Shown here one piece after another: positions 10,659-21,069 of a stretch of 64,000 nt of DNA. The notes below the pieces were generated by a model. The model saw only the letters and a program-made list of their open reading frames with translations, did no database searches and was not told the origin of the DNA. Each line of letters begins with the position of its first letter. The stretch's first letter is position 1. The position numbers and the translations under genes were made by a program. Source of the DNA: Tetracladium setigerum (Eukaryota > Ascomycota > Leotiomycetes > Helotiales); NCBI GenBank assembly GCA_031472005.1, contig PZJY01000013.1, positions 1,426,001 to 1,490,000 on the forward strand. Reading direction: 5' to 3'.

Positions 10659-12692
10659 TCAAGCAGGAATATCCATGATTTTACCGGGATTCATAATCCA
10701 GAATGGATCCAAGGCTAGCTTGATGGATTTCATCACAGCTAGAGTGTCGACGCCGACCTCAGCCAGAAGCGCCTCTTTCTTACCAATTCCAATGCCATGT
10801 TCGCCCTGTGATTGGTTAGCAATGTCACCCATAAAGGGATTGAGACCTACGGTGCAAGTTCCATCCATAGCCAAAGCCCTCTCAACCATGTTCTTGACAC
10901 ACTTCTCGACCTTTTCCCTCTCACCGACTACGTTGCTGTCATACATAATGCTTTCGTGAAAGTTGCCATCACCAATATGTCCTAGAATACTCGCAAACAG
11001 ACCTAGATCGTCCATCTCCTTCTTGCTCACTTCGATGATATCGGCCAACCTTGAAAATGGAACTGCAACATCTGTGCTCCACACTTCATTCCCAGCCTTC
11101 CTCAGAGCAAGCATGGACCACAAACTCTCCTTTCTAGCAGACCACAGGAGCTTTTGCTCTTTCGCATCTTTGGCAAATTCGAAGTCACCGCCCCGGTGTG
11201 CCTTTGCTATGGCCGACACCATCGTGATATTTTCCCTGACCGAAGCCTTGGTGCCACTGAACTTGAAGAACAGAGTGGGAAGCTCTTTCCATTTGCGAGG
11301 TGCCGTAGATCCCGAAAGATTGACGACTTTCATTTGCACCTCGTCCATGATCTCCATAGCCGCGACCTGTACACCCGCTCGCATCACTCCCGCCTATCAC
11401 AAGGAAATCAGCACAAAGAGAGGTTAACAGGGAAAATAAAATCTTACAGCAGCGGAAGCAGCATCTCGAATAGAAGGAAACGTGACCACAGCAACCGAGA
11501 ATTCTTGTGGTACTACTGCCAATTTGAGCGTGATCTCGGTCACCAATCCCAGGGTACCCTCAGATCCAACAAACAAGCTATTGAGGTTGTAACCTGCGGA
11601 AGTCTTCCGTGGTCTCCTCTTCGTCTTAATAATAGTGCCATCGGCTAGCACAACGGTCAAGTTGATAACCCAGTCCTTCATCGTCCCGTATCTCACAGCG
11701 TTGGTTCCAGAGCAATTCGTTCCAACCATACCTCCAATCTTCGCACTTGGTCCGGGATCAACAGGAAAGAATAGGCCACTTTGTCGCCTGGCAAGCTCTT
11801 CGTTCAGTGACATCCAGCTCACACTAGGTTGGACGACGATGTCCATATCTTCCTCATGGAACTCGACGATCTGGTCCATATAGGCGAAGTCAACACTCAC
11901 GCCACCATAAGGAGCCGAGAAGTTTCCCTCAAGTGAGGATCCACCTGAAAATGGGATGATAGGGATTCGGTACTTGTGACATATCACTGCAATCTTGGAA
12001 ACCTCCTGGGTAGATTTTGGGTATGCCACTGCAACCGGAAGGCCATCGATGTTTGTGGACGACCATTCGGAATAACCGTGGGCGTGCAAGTCCTCGGGGT
12101 CAGTAGAAATGGTGTCCTCATCGGTGGCGGCACGGATTTCTTTGATTGCCTGGATTGATTTAGTAAATGGGCATGGCAAGCAGGACTGTTTTGGTTTTTT
12201 GGTGGAAAGTTCTTGCGGGTATTTTCACGCATGCGAGATAGAGAGGAGAAAAGGGCCAAGAAGTTCAAGATGTCGCATCAAAAAGTTAGACATCTCGAGG
12301 CGAGATGCGATTGAATATTGGTTATTACTCACCGATTCCATGTCTTGAAGACTGGCATATTTAGGTTCCTTGAACTTTGCCGAATTGGAATAGGCTCTTC
12401 CTTTCGCATGTTTGTCCTCTGTCACCTTGACTGCCAATCCATATGCCAATATTCCCGTGACCGCTCCAAGGACAAGCTGCCTCGGCCAACTCCATTTGAG
12501 TCCATCCTTTCCCTTTGCCACTTTGGCTTTGCTCACCGGAGGCAGCGACCCATTCCACCTTCGAAATTCTGGTGATATAAATCTCGTCGGGGGAAGAGTT
12601 GTTGGTCGTCGTGGTCGGAGGCAGCCGAAGCCTTTGCTGGCCGGCTTCGGCACGAATCTCATCGGCACTTGTGTGGATATGGAAGCCAACAT
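10659..12692 (-). CDS. DLD1: D-lactate dehydrogenase (cytochrome c), mitochondrial FAD flavoprotein
   Basis: Exons on the minus strand: 12333-12692, 11448-12149, 10851-11393, 10659-10805; all introns fall between codons and the protein is 583 residues, as in yeast Dld1. It oxidises D-lactate to pyruvate and passes electrons to cytochrome c in the mitochondrial intermembrane space. The N-terminus is basic and Ser/Pro-rich with a membrane anchor (LVLGAVTGILAYGLAV, about residues 72-87). The FAD-binding half shows IPFSGGSSLEGN, DPGPSAKIGGMVGTNCSG and NSLFVGSEGTLGLVTEITL. The C-terminal half has HIGDGNFHE and GEHGIG near the flavin. The last intron (10806-10850) is 45 bp with no stop, so retention would insert 15 residues just before GEHGIG. 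A 183 bp intron follows the anchor exon. Confidence 0.93.
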
Positions 12693-12861
12693 TCTGGCTA
12701 TTTGTATTGTATGTAGTGCTGGTCCCGAGGATACGGATTATTATTATTGTACTGCTGTAAGCACAGGGTTGGCGATTTTCAACCTGGATTTTCAAGGGTG
12801 CATTTGCTGGGAGGATCCGGCTTCCATTCGATCGATCGTAACGCAGACGTCGTCGCAAAAT

Positions 12862-12897
12862 AGAGAGAGAGAGGGAGAGAGAGCAGAGCAGAGCAAT
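12862..12897. repeat. GA-rich microsatellite
   Basis: AGAGAGAGAG followed by GGGAGAGAGAGCAGAGCAGA, imperfect. Confidence 0.8.
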
Positions 12898-13073
12898 AGA
12901 GTGGGATGGATGGATGGATCAAGGATAATCGGAGGGATAGACGACTTGTTAGGGGGTATTCGAGTATTGCGAAAGTAATGTTCGTGAGTACCAACGGAAT
13001 AATGCCACGGAAACTGGGGATGAGTTGTTGCTCTCTCTTTCTCACACTGTATCTCTTTCTCTTTCTCAGTCTC

Positions 13074-13099
13074 GCACACACACACATACACACCCACAC
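13074..13099. repeat. CA microsatellite
   Basis: CACACACACACATACACACC, imperfect, in the DLD1 5' flank. Confidence 0.8.
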
Positions 13100-14433
13100 G
13101 ATGGGCAGCAGATCGACTCGCCTTATATACTCACTCGGAGTACTTTTCTACTCCACTCCCTCCCTCCCACTACTCCACTACCTACTCGCTCATCCCCGTC
13201 GTCGTGCTCCTCTCGGTCTCAGCTGCGATTTATTAGTTGTCGTCCGTCCGTACTCCTCCATCCCACCTACTACTACTGCAAGCTCCTGTCATCCTTCGTC
13301 CTTTGGGGCAGAAAAGAAGCCGTCACATCCCACTCTTTCCTCGCCGATACGATGCGTGTATGGAGGAGGATATTATTCTAAGATCTTAGATTAACAACGA
13401 ACTTACTATCAAGACCGAGCTGGGAGAAGCGCACAACCAACGCTGTCCGTCCGGGAGCCCCCCACGCCTGCACCAGACCGTTACAGTACAGTAAGTAGCA
13501 GGAGGGAGCCCTTTAGCTTCCCCGAGTGAGAAGTATCTCGCTCAACAAGTGAGAAACGGAGTCAGAAATTAGTCCCAAGTAGTAGCTACTGCTGTAGGGA
13601 GTAGCAGCTGAGGGAGGGAGCACGAGGTCAGTTTCCTTCCCTTGCTGCCACCACTCCTCTCCTCTTCTTCTCCTTCTTCTTACCTCACAAGAACCAAGGG
13701 TCGCATCTCACAGCTTCGCCCTGGAAAGCAAGGTCTGCTGGTCTCTTACTTTTCAGGTCGTACGGATATGATCAGTTAATAATGAATTTGCAATGATCAA
13801 TAAATATGATGATTTGTGTGTTGGTTGACAACAGACACCGCTCTTCCTTTCCAGTGTTCCGATGTTCACATCCCTTTTCCCTTTGCCCTTTGCCCTTTTC
13901 CGCACTGCCCATGTTTTTTTGGGGGCGCGGCCTGACAACGCTTTCCGCGTGACAGCCACCAACCCCCTTCTGGAACATCTCTGCAGACCAAAAAAAATGG
14001 GAAATGCGTCTATGGCGTTTGGCCCTGCTGTCCCCACTCGCTCCTAGCTGACCAGGGCGAGCAGGGCTGCTTTTCTACGTGTGGGGGGTTGAGATTCTGC
14101 AAAGGATCTACCTTCTAGAATCGGTGACAAATGACAAGCATCTGAGAGGCAGAGAGAGCGAGAAGACCTGGGTCTACTATTTCCACAATACATTCATCAC
14201 AGGGGACTTCGCTCGCTTTGAAATGGTAGGAGAGGCACTACAGTATGAACAATCTGATGGGCAACCTGGGACCGTTTTGACTTTTGAAATTTTTACTTTT
14301 GGTATCATTTGCATTCATTGTAAATGGCTATGTGCATTTCCTCGTGACGCTTGCATTTTCGTCACAGCAAAAGCCCAATACTCCGTGCCATAATCAACCA
14401 TTTTCCACCTCCCACAACACAGGACGACGCCAT

Positions 14434-15563
14434 CTACGAGCTTGCAATGGCGGCAGCACGACGACGATCTCTCTCCTCAGCGATGGTCAACTTCACACCC
14501 TTGCCCTTTGGCAACGAGATCCATGGCTTCTCGGAACCGATGACGAAGACGTTGTTCTCACGGGTAGCAAAGGAGTTGTCTATGGCATCCTTGATGTGGA
14601 CAATGTTGAAGCCTCCGTCGTGACGCTCACGGTGAGTGATGACACCAACACGACCCATGTTACGACCACCAGTGGCCATGGCGATGACACCGGTATCAAA
14701 CTTGATGAAGTCGGTGATCTTGCCAGTAGCGAGGTCGATCTTGACGGTGTCGTTCACCTTGATGGCTGGGTCTGGGTAACGGATACTACACACAAGCAAA
14801 ATTTCGTCAGCATTTCTGTAGATTGGGATATAGCAACCGCTGATTCAGCCTCAATCAATCGTTTTCGATGTGTTCTTCGACGAGGATCGACCAAAGCTTG
14901 GACCAACGGCTGAATGATGTCTGATAGAACTCACGTTCTCGCATCGTGCGTGACCAAGAATGGGATTCCGCCCTTGCCCAACTGAACGCGCTTGACTTTG
15001 CCCAACTTGTACTCGGCCTCCTCGGCTTGGATTCGGTGAACGGTGAAGCGACCCTTGGTGTCGTAGACGAGTCTGAAGTTCTCGCCGGTCTTCTCGATGC
15101 CAATGACATCCATGAAACCAGCTGGGTAGGTGGCATCGGTTCGGACCTTGCCGTCGACCTTGATCAGGCGTTGCATGACAATGGCCTTGGTCTCGCGGGC
15201 GTTAAGAGCATACTTGAGACGGTTTCGGATGAAGACGATCAAGGGCATGCAGTCGCGGAGCTTGTGAGGACCAGCGGATGGACGAGGAGCGTAGGCACCA
15301 GACAATTTGTCAAGGAGCCAATGCGATGGAGCGCTAAGGCGCTTTTGGTGCTTCTTTCTGCGAGGAGAGTGTGAGGTTAGCATTCATGTTGCTGAAGGTG
15401 GTTGGGAGGGATATGAAGAACGAAGGAAATGGACTGCTGGGAAAGGATGGCATCGAGATTGGAAGTTTGGTCTGCCCGCCCTCACGACCTGTGCAAATCC
15501 CCCATCTGCAATTGATGATGATAGGAATGTGATGATAATGATGAGAACTTACGGTCCGCGCAT
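14434..15563 (-). CDS. RPS4: 40S ribosomal protein S4 (eS4)
   Basis: Exons on the minus strand: 15553-15563 (only 11 bases: ATG CGC GGA CC), 14935-15357, 14434-14785; 261 residues, the length of yeast Rps4. The start MRGPKKHQKRL and the body (SAPSHWLLDKLSGAYAPRPS, LIVFIRNRLKYALNARE, RTDATYPAGFMDV, RLVYDTKGRF, IKFDTGVIAMATGGRNMGR, PLPKGKGVKL-like end) are eS4 throughout: S4 RNA-binding domain, then the KOW-containing central part. It is a small-subunit ribosome component. The tiny first exon followed by a 195 bp intron is typical of fungal ribosomal protein genes. It is divergent from the HOM2 gene across a 373 bp shared promoter. Confidence 0.97.
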
Positions 15564-15936
15564 ATTGTCAGATATCCACGAAGGTCGGTTTGGTCGGTGG
15601 TGTTGTCGTGAAGTTGAGCAGGAAATAAATTCTCGGAACGCAGAAGATGAGAAGATGGATGCCAAGGTGTGCGAAAAGCTAAGCGAGAAGGGTCGGTGCT
15701 GATTGGCAGGAGAACCCCACCTCAGATCCGGGGAGATCGAATTCATTCATTGGGTGGTTTGGCTGGTTTGGCTGGTTTGGCCGATCTCGCACGTCTCTTT
15801 TTCTGCCCCTCCAAGAATTCCGAGCGACCTTATTCCTCCCCTCTTGTGTCATTTACAGCAAGGAATAAGAGGTCTTATATCCATCCTCGACCACAAGCTC
15901 ATATTTTTCATCTCTCTTTTCAATCTTTCCCTAATC
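15564..15936. promoter_or_regulatory. Shared divergent promoter of RPS4 and HOM2
   Basis: 373 bp between two start codons pointing apart. Contains three tandem copies of TGGTTTGGC (15755-15781). No other site could be assigned. Confidence 0.55.
15755..15781. repeat. TGGTTTGGC tandem repeat, three copies
   Basis: Three exact 9-bp units in the promoter shared by RPS4 and HOM2. Confidence 0.85.
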
Positions 15937-17320
15937 ATGACATCTAAATTCCCTAACAAGAAAGTTGGTAAGTAAATTTCAATTGATAGCTTCTACTCTG
16001 ATATCTCCTCGGATACTCCTCGATGTTCATGCTGGCTGTGACTCCACCGCATCATCGTCACATCTCTAACATTTCATTCCTTCATAGGTGTGCTCGGCTG
16101 CACAGGCTCTGTGGGCCAAAGATTTATTCTGCTTCTCGCGCAGCACCCGCACTTCGAATTGGTAGCTTTGGGAGCTTCCTCCCGTTCGGCGGGGAAGAAA
16201 TACAAAGATGCCGTCAAATGGAAACAGGCCTTTCCCATGGGCAAACATGTCGAGGAATTAGTCGTCAAGGAGTGCAAGTCCAGCGAGTTCAAGGAGTGTG
16301 ACATCGTCTTCAGTGGACTGGATGCAGACGTGGCCGGCGAAATAGGTGGGTGTCCTTCTCTATGAAAAGATGTGGAAAAGCACAATGCTGATGCTCCCGC
16401 GCAGAAATGGAATTCGTCAAGGCTGAATTGGCCGTTTTCTCGAACGCAAAGAACTACAGAAAGGATCCCATAGTTCCCCTGGTTGTCCCAACCGTCAACC
16501 TTCCACATTTTGATGTCATCCATCACCAACGAAAGCAATATGGTCTGAAGAAGGGATTTTTGGTCTGCAATTCAAATTGTGCCGTCATTGGAATAGTCAT
16601 TCCTTTCGCAGCCATACAAAAGGAGTTTGGTGAAGTGGACCAAGTCAGCGTGGTCACAATGCAGGCTGTGAGTGTTCCATCGTCTTCTTTCTCTCGTCGA
16701 ACAGTCATTGACTCTCGTTCAGGTGTCAGGTGCTGGATATCCCGGTGTGAGCAGTATGGACATTCTGGATAACGTTGTCCCCTTCATTTCCGGAGAAGAA
16801 GACAAACTCGAGAACGAAGCACAAAAGATTCTAGGAAGGGTAGATGGAGAGGTGCAGGGTTTCATTCATCAGTCGGATCTTAAGATTTCAGCAGCGTGCA
16901 ACAGAGTGCCTGTCCTTGATGGTCACACTGCATGCGTTTCGCTGAGATTCAAAGACAGGAATGCACCAAAACCAACCGCCGAGGCTGTGAAGAAGGCACT
17001 GAGCTCATATGTCAGCGAGGCACAAACCTTGGGTTGTCCGTCTGCTCCCGAGCCATCTATCTTGGTAATGGAACAGGACGATCGACCACAGCCTAGACTT
17101 GATAGGAATACCCAGAACGGGTACACCGTTAGTGTTGGAAGGGTAAGAGAGGATGAGAGTGGAATTTTTGATTTGAAATTTGTTGCTCTCAGCCATAACA
17201 GTAAGTCGATATTCCTTTCCTGCGAGCATAAACCACTTTCTGACCATCTTAGCTGTCATTGGTGCTGCTGGCTCCTCGATATTGAATGCTGAGGCTGCAG
17301 TCCTTAAGGGCTTTGTCTAG
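15937..17320 (+). CDS. HOM2: Aspartate-semialdehyde dehydrogenase
   Basis: Five exons (15937-15967, 16088-16345, 16405-16667, 16723-17200, 17253-17320), 365 residues, the same length as yeast Hom2. It reduces aspartyl-4-phosphate to aspartate semialdehyde with NADPH, the shared step to homoserine, threonine and methionine. Seen: the NADP loop GVLGCTGSVGQRF near the N-terminus, the active-site motif CNSNCAVIG with Cys155, SGAGYPGVSSMDILDN, and the C-terminal GAAGSSILNAEAAV. All five joints keep frame. The cytosolic location is as known for the family. The first intron (120 bp) directly follows an 11-codon exon. Confidence 0.96.
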
Positions 17321-18361
17321 ATATTATTAATGGCTACATAACCGGTTGTTCTACCCACCCAAATCATTTATCTCTATGGTGGCATGATTACTCGATGAGT
17401 GGAGAGGAGCTGACTTACATTTCGGCTTGTTCCTTTCACTCCAACCCCCAGCTGCCACCTACTGCCACCTACTGCCACCCACTGCTCCCCAGCACTCCCA
17501 CGCAACGATGGATTGTATTTGAGGACATCCGTTTTTGGATTGAGACACGCTATTTCTCTAGATGCGAGATAGTTAGGTAAAGAAGTATTCCTCCTGGATT
17601 GTTCGGCCTTCTTTAGAAATTTCGTATTAAAGGTTTGTAATCTCCGAACAACATAATGTTGCGTAGGGTGAGATATCTTTTAGAATTATTACGTGATAGT
17701 CTTCCTTTCACCCCGTCCTGGCGACGAAGGAAAATACTTGACCTAGTGGAGGTGATCTTAACCTACGTTGTAGGTTGCCGCTGCTCCTCAAAGCACAATT
17801 TCTCTGGAAATTTGAAGTATGGACGATCCTAGTTTCAAATGTTGACTACCTTACGTGGGTAAGCAGTGAGCAGGATTGAGGACAAGAATGTTAGCAGGTC
17901 CCGGCAGTGAGTGGCGGAGACAAGTAATATTACAGCGGTACCTTAACCAGTTCTAAAAAAAAAACTGCTGATAAAAGCCGAAAGATGTGCTTGCCAACAT
18001 GTGAGCTTTGTTGAACATGCGTAGTTTGAAGCCGACCTATAGCCCATTTCTCTACGTAAGATTACCTAAGAATGAGGAGAAGAATCATGATCCGAATAGA
18101 ATGGAGTTGAATAACAACAATTAGAAGAGGCACGAGAAGAAGGAACATATTCGTAGCAAAATTCCCGAACTCTTCACTGGATCAAGAGAACGACACCGAG
18201 ACGCCAATCCTTTTGCCCTATTCATTGGTGATTTAAATCTCCGTCCTATTGCACAAGAGTGGCATTGCCTTTCTAATTGAGCTATTATACAATTTGCAGA
18301 CCTTGCGTGGTATATTCCATTCAACGCTCTCTGCTATTTATTGCTTCCTCTTAGGGGTGGT
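17321..18361. other. Intergenic with a 10-bp minisatellite
   Basis: No supportable gene. Contains CTGCCACCTA repeated about four times (17452-17491) just after HOM2, and the 3' flank of MIX17 at the right. Confidence 0.55.
17452..17491. repeat. 10-bp minisatellite, about four copies
   Basis: Units CTGCCACCTA, CTGCCACCTA, CTGCCACCCA and a diverged CTGCTCCCCA in tandem. Confidence 0.8.
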
Positions 18362-18961
18362 TTAATATTGGCTGGCGGCTGACTGGCAAGCTTTCTGTGT
18401 AGGAGAGTTTGATTAGCCCTGGTTCCAGAATTGTAGCATAGATACACCTACCAATTGTTGCAAGTACCATCCACAGATTTGCATGTTTCCTTGGTTTTCA
18501 TCCAAGCACTTTGTGAATTGCTTTGCATCGGCCTCACAGCTTCGCGCTCCCCAGTTGTTCTCCTGTGCCTGGCTTCCTTGGGATTCAACGCTGTTAACTT
18601 GAGCTGCTTGTTGCGGCTCAGCAGCTGGTGTGGATGAGCCGCCCCGAAGAATCCACCGATTGCGTGTCCGATCGAGGAACCAACGGCTACACCTCTGCGG
18701 ACATGTTAGTAACGATTTAATGGAGTGCTTGGAGACGACAAAAACTAACGCAGCGGTACTGGCCATCTGACCAAAAAGGCCAGGTCCTGCAGAGGCCTGG
18801 GGAGGCTGGACAGCAGTTGGAGCAGTTGGGGCGACATTCGCAGGAGGATGGGCAACAGTGGTGGCAGAACGTTGCTGTTGTTGTGGTGCAGGTCTCTGGG
18901 GCGCAATAGTTGGGCGAGAAGGAGCAGCTCTTCCACCACCGGATCTGGATTGACGAGGCAT
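18362..18961 (-). CDS. MIX17: Twin CX9C (CHCH) mitochondrial intermembrane-space protein, MIX17/CHCHD2-like; apparent one-base frameshift
   Basis: Exons on the minus strand: 18750-18961, 18452-18694, 18362-18394. The N-terminal half is Pro/Gln/Ala-rich, followed by the family's central GVAVGSSIGHAIGGFFG and a C-terminal CHCH domain with two CX9C motifs (CEADAKQFTKC and CGWYLQQLKAC), ending AASQY. Such proteins are imported by Mia40 and act in respiratory-chain homeostasis. The central motif and the CHCH domain are in different frames: one base is missing in the GGGG run (plus-strand CCCC 18642-18645). Adding a G would join them as ...FFGGGSSTPAAEP. Using the acceptor two bases downstream (CAGAG) keeps an open frame but destroys the conserved central motif. 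I judge a base-calling error more likely than a dead gene. Confidence 0.85.
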
Positions 18962-19613
18962 TTTGTTGAAGGTTGGGTTTGGATTTGGGACGGAAGTGGG
19001 ATTGGAGATTGACTGTACTGTACGGGTGAGAGCGTGTGTGTGTTGAAGGGGAGGTTCTGGTAGATTTTGATGGATAGCCGGAGAAAGATTGAGGACCGAG
19101 ATGGCAAAATGTAATAAAGCCCCGTCGGCACATTCCCCCCTGAAAGAGTACAATAACCGAACGATGATTGGCTGACGTGGAGATATAAAGGTGCTAAGCT
19201 ACTACATAGTTACACATTTGATTGTACTAAAGGTATTTCTGGGATATAACGAGCACCATTGTTGTATTAATACTTTCATGGTCATGTTTATCTATTACTC
19301 AGTATATTATCATGCTACAGTTTGGAAAGTAGCAACTTCTTATTTTCCAGGATTGCTCGTACAAGCGAAGCTGAGTGTTATTTGGTATTCATTTGTTCCT
19401 GGTTTCTCCCTATTTCACTAAGAAAGAAAACCCAGTGCGTAAGGTAGCTAGGTAACCATCCGTCAGATCAGATGTGGAATATCCGCCAGACTCCAAACTC
19501 CAGTAATAAGATACCCCAGCAGAAGCCTTCTGCAACACCAAACCAACGCTATGCAACCATTTATCCCTCTACGTAGACCCACTGACCGCCCAAGTATGCG
19601 GTTAAAGCTTTTC
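18962..19613. other. Intergenic between MIX17 and LRP1
   Basis: Upstream region of MIX17 and 3' flank of LRP1. AT-rich in 19190-19430; no gene seen. Confidence 0.5.
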
Positions 19614-20474
19614 TCAGATCTCAGACTTCCTCTTCGTCTTCGTTGTCGTCTTTCCTTGCACGGCCTTTTTCTTACTCTTGCCTCTTCTCGTCTTGGAACC
19701 CTTCTCTTTACCAACACCTTCATCTTCCACCCCGAAGTCTTTCCCCTGCGGCTAAGAGGTGTGCTATTTCCGGATGATGATTCAGGCCCAGAATTTCTCT
19801 TAAGTTTTTGCTTCTTCTTTTGAGGCGCGGTAGGTTCTTCGGCCTCGTCAGAGCTAGCGTCAGAGCCTGACGATGAGCTGGACGGTCTAGGTTGTTCAGC
19901 TTTACGCTTCGTGACACCAGTTGCCAGATCATCGAACTTTATATGTGCCGCCGCTCGCTCTGACACTTGCCTGGCTGCGTGTTCTGCGTCGTATTTATCG
20001 TTGCCAGCCTAGACAAGGATTAGCCAACCAGACTGTATACATTTGCTTCTGAAGAACATACCAAGCCAGCTTTGATAAAGCGAGCAGCAGCGCCCTTGTC
20101 AATGGCCATAGTCCTCTCCGCAGCAGGGGTTTCTACAGTCTTGATCTTGTCGAAATATTGCTTTACTCTGGTGAGCTCTTGGAAGACTGGGTGCTCGCGG
20201 GCCTTGACGCCATTTAGTCGCAAGTATGCTGGAGACAGATAGCATTAGGAATTGTGTATGCGGGTACATGAGATCAAAGAGGATGCGACTTACCAAAGAT
20301 GATCGACTCGATTGCGTAAGTCACCAGGACATATAGCTTTGCTTTGTCTAGCAGTGGAAGCTTGGAAGCCGATTCCGAGAGTGCAGTTGTTAGCAGCGGC
20401 GCTAGAGACTCCTCCAGATCATCAATCTCATCGTCAAGCTGCTCCAAGAGCTGGAGGACATTGGAAGAATCCAT
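19614..20474 (-). CDS. LRP1: Exosome cofactor of the C1D/Lrp1 (Rrp47) family; apparent one-base frameshift near the C-terminus
   Basis: Exons on the minus strand: 20294-20474, 20062-20228, 19614-20008. The N-terminal Sas10/C1D domain (LEQLDDEIDDLEESLAPLL, LLDKAKLYVLVTYAIES, AYLRLNGVKAREHPVFQEL, RVKQYFDKIK, FIKAGLAGNDKYD) is that of Lrp1, which binds Rrp6 of the nuclear exosome in snoRNA and rRNA processing. A basic tail follows. After SRRGK the frame that continues openly to 19463 becomes unlike the family (Trp/Cys/Leu-rich end), while the adjacent frame gives DFGVEDEGVGKEKGSKTRRG and a Lys-rich end KRKSEI at 19614. One missing G in a GGGG run (plus-strand CCCC 19743-19746) explains this, giving about 247 residues. 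Confidence 0.85.
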
Positions 20475-21069
20475 GCTTGTTGTGTGCTGGTGGTAGAATT
20501 TTCAGGTTCCCATCGATCGCCTCCAGCTGCACTGTCTCTATCATTTTTATTTTGCCTTCTCCTGGTGAATGCGGCCGCACCGCCTTTAGAGCTGGGGTGC
20601 CGGCTGGGAAGATGGTTTTTCCGGCTGCATGTACCCGTACCCGATCGCATACCCGCACTTTATCCGCATAACCGTACGATGGATGCAGAGCATGGCATGA
20701 GCAGCCCAAACTTTCTCCTTTCAACTTCTTGACGTCTTCCATCCCAATAATTTTAATCAACCACAATCACCACCACCACCTCCACTAAGACAATCATCTT
20801 CATTTTCCCGTAACCTCCACCCCTAGGTCCTCGACATCTGGGTTTCTCCAGAAGCTGTGGATGTCAGCTTTCCACCCTTTCTTTCCCGATTTATAGCTTC
20901 GCAATTCTCGTTCGATTTTCTTGCGCCATCACAGCTCACAGATCGCCTTCTCAACTACTACCGACTCACATCATCCAGCCTAAGATCACTCTGCTCGCAT
21001 TTGCGTCGGTATCCCCAATTGAAGACGAGCGTGTCAAACGCTCAGCGCCTTTCGTTCGAGACCTATAGC
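20475..21069. promoter_or_regulatory. Shared divergent promoter region of LRP1 and the CBS2-like gene
   Basis: 595 bp between two divergent genes; CCACAATCACCACCACCACC and pyrimidine-rich stretches near 20760-20850. No defined site. Confidence 0.45.

Larger units (their letters stand above)
12693..14433. other. Long intergenic region with CT/GA and CA tracts
   Basis: 5' flank of DLD1 and 3' flank of the eS4 gene. It has a GA-rich tract (12862-12897), a CA tract (about 13074-13099) and CT-rich sequence at 13140-13200 and 13640-13690. Open frames here (for example 12906-13394) are low-complexity and unsupported. Confidence 0.6.

Noticed and set aside
12906..13394. 162-codon plus-strand frame upstream of DLD1
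   Set aside because: Low-complexity CA/CT-derived residues, no family motif, lies in the DLD1 5' flank.
18413..19153. Single continuous 246-codon frame covering MIX17
   Set aside because: It reads through a 55 bp intron with clear donor, branch and acceptor, and the 5' part extends upstream of the natural MPRQS start.
19463..19613. C-terminal extension of LRP1 to 19463
   Set aside because: Its Trp/Cys/Leu-rich end is unlike the family's basic tail; the neighbouring frame gives a proper Lys-rich end at 19614.
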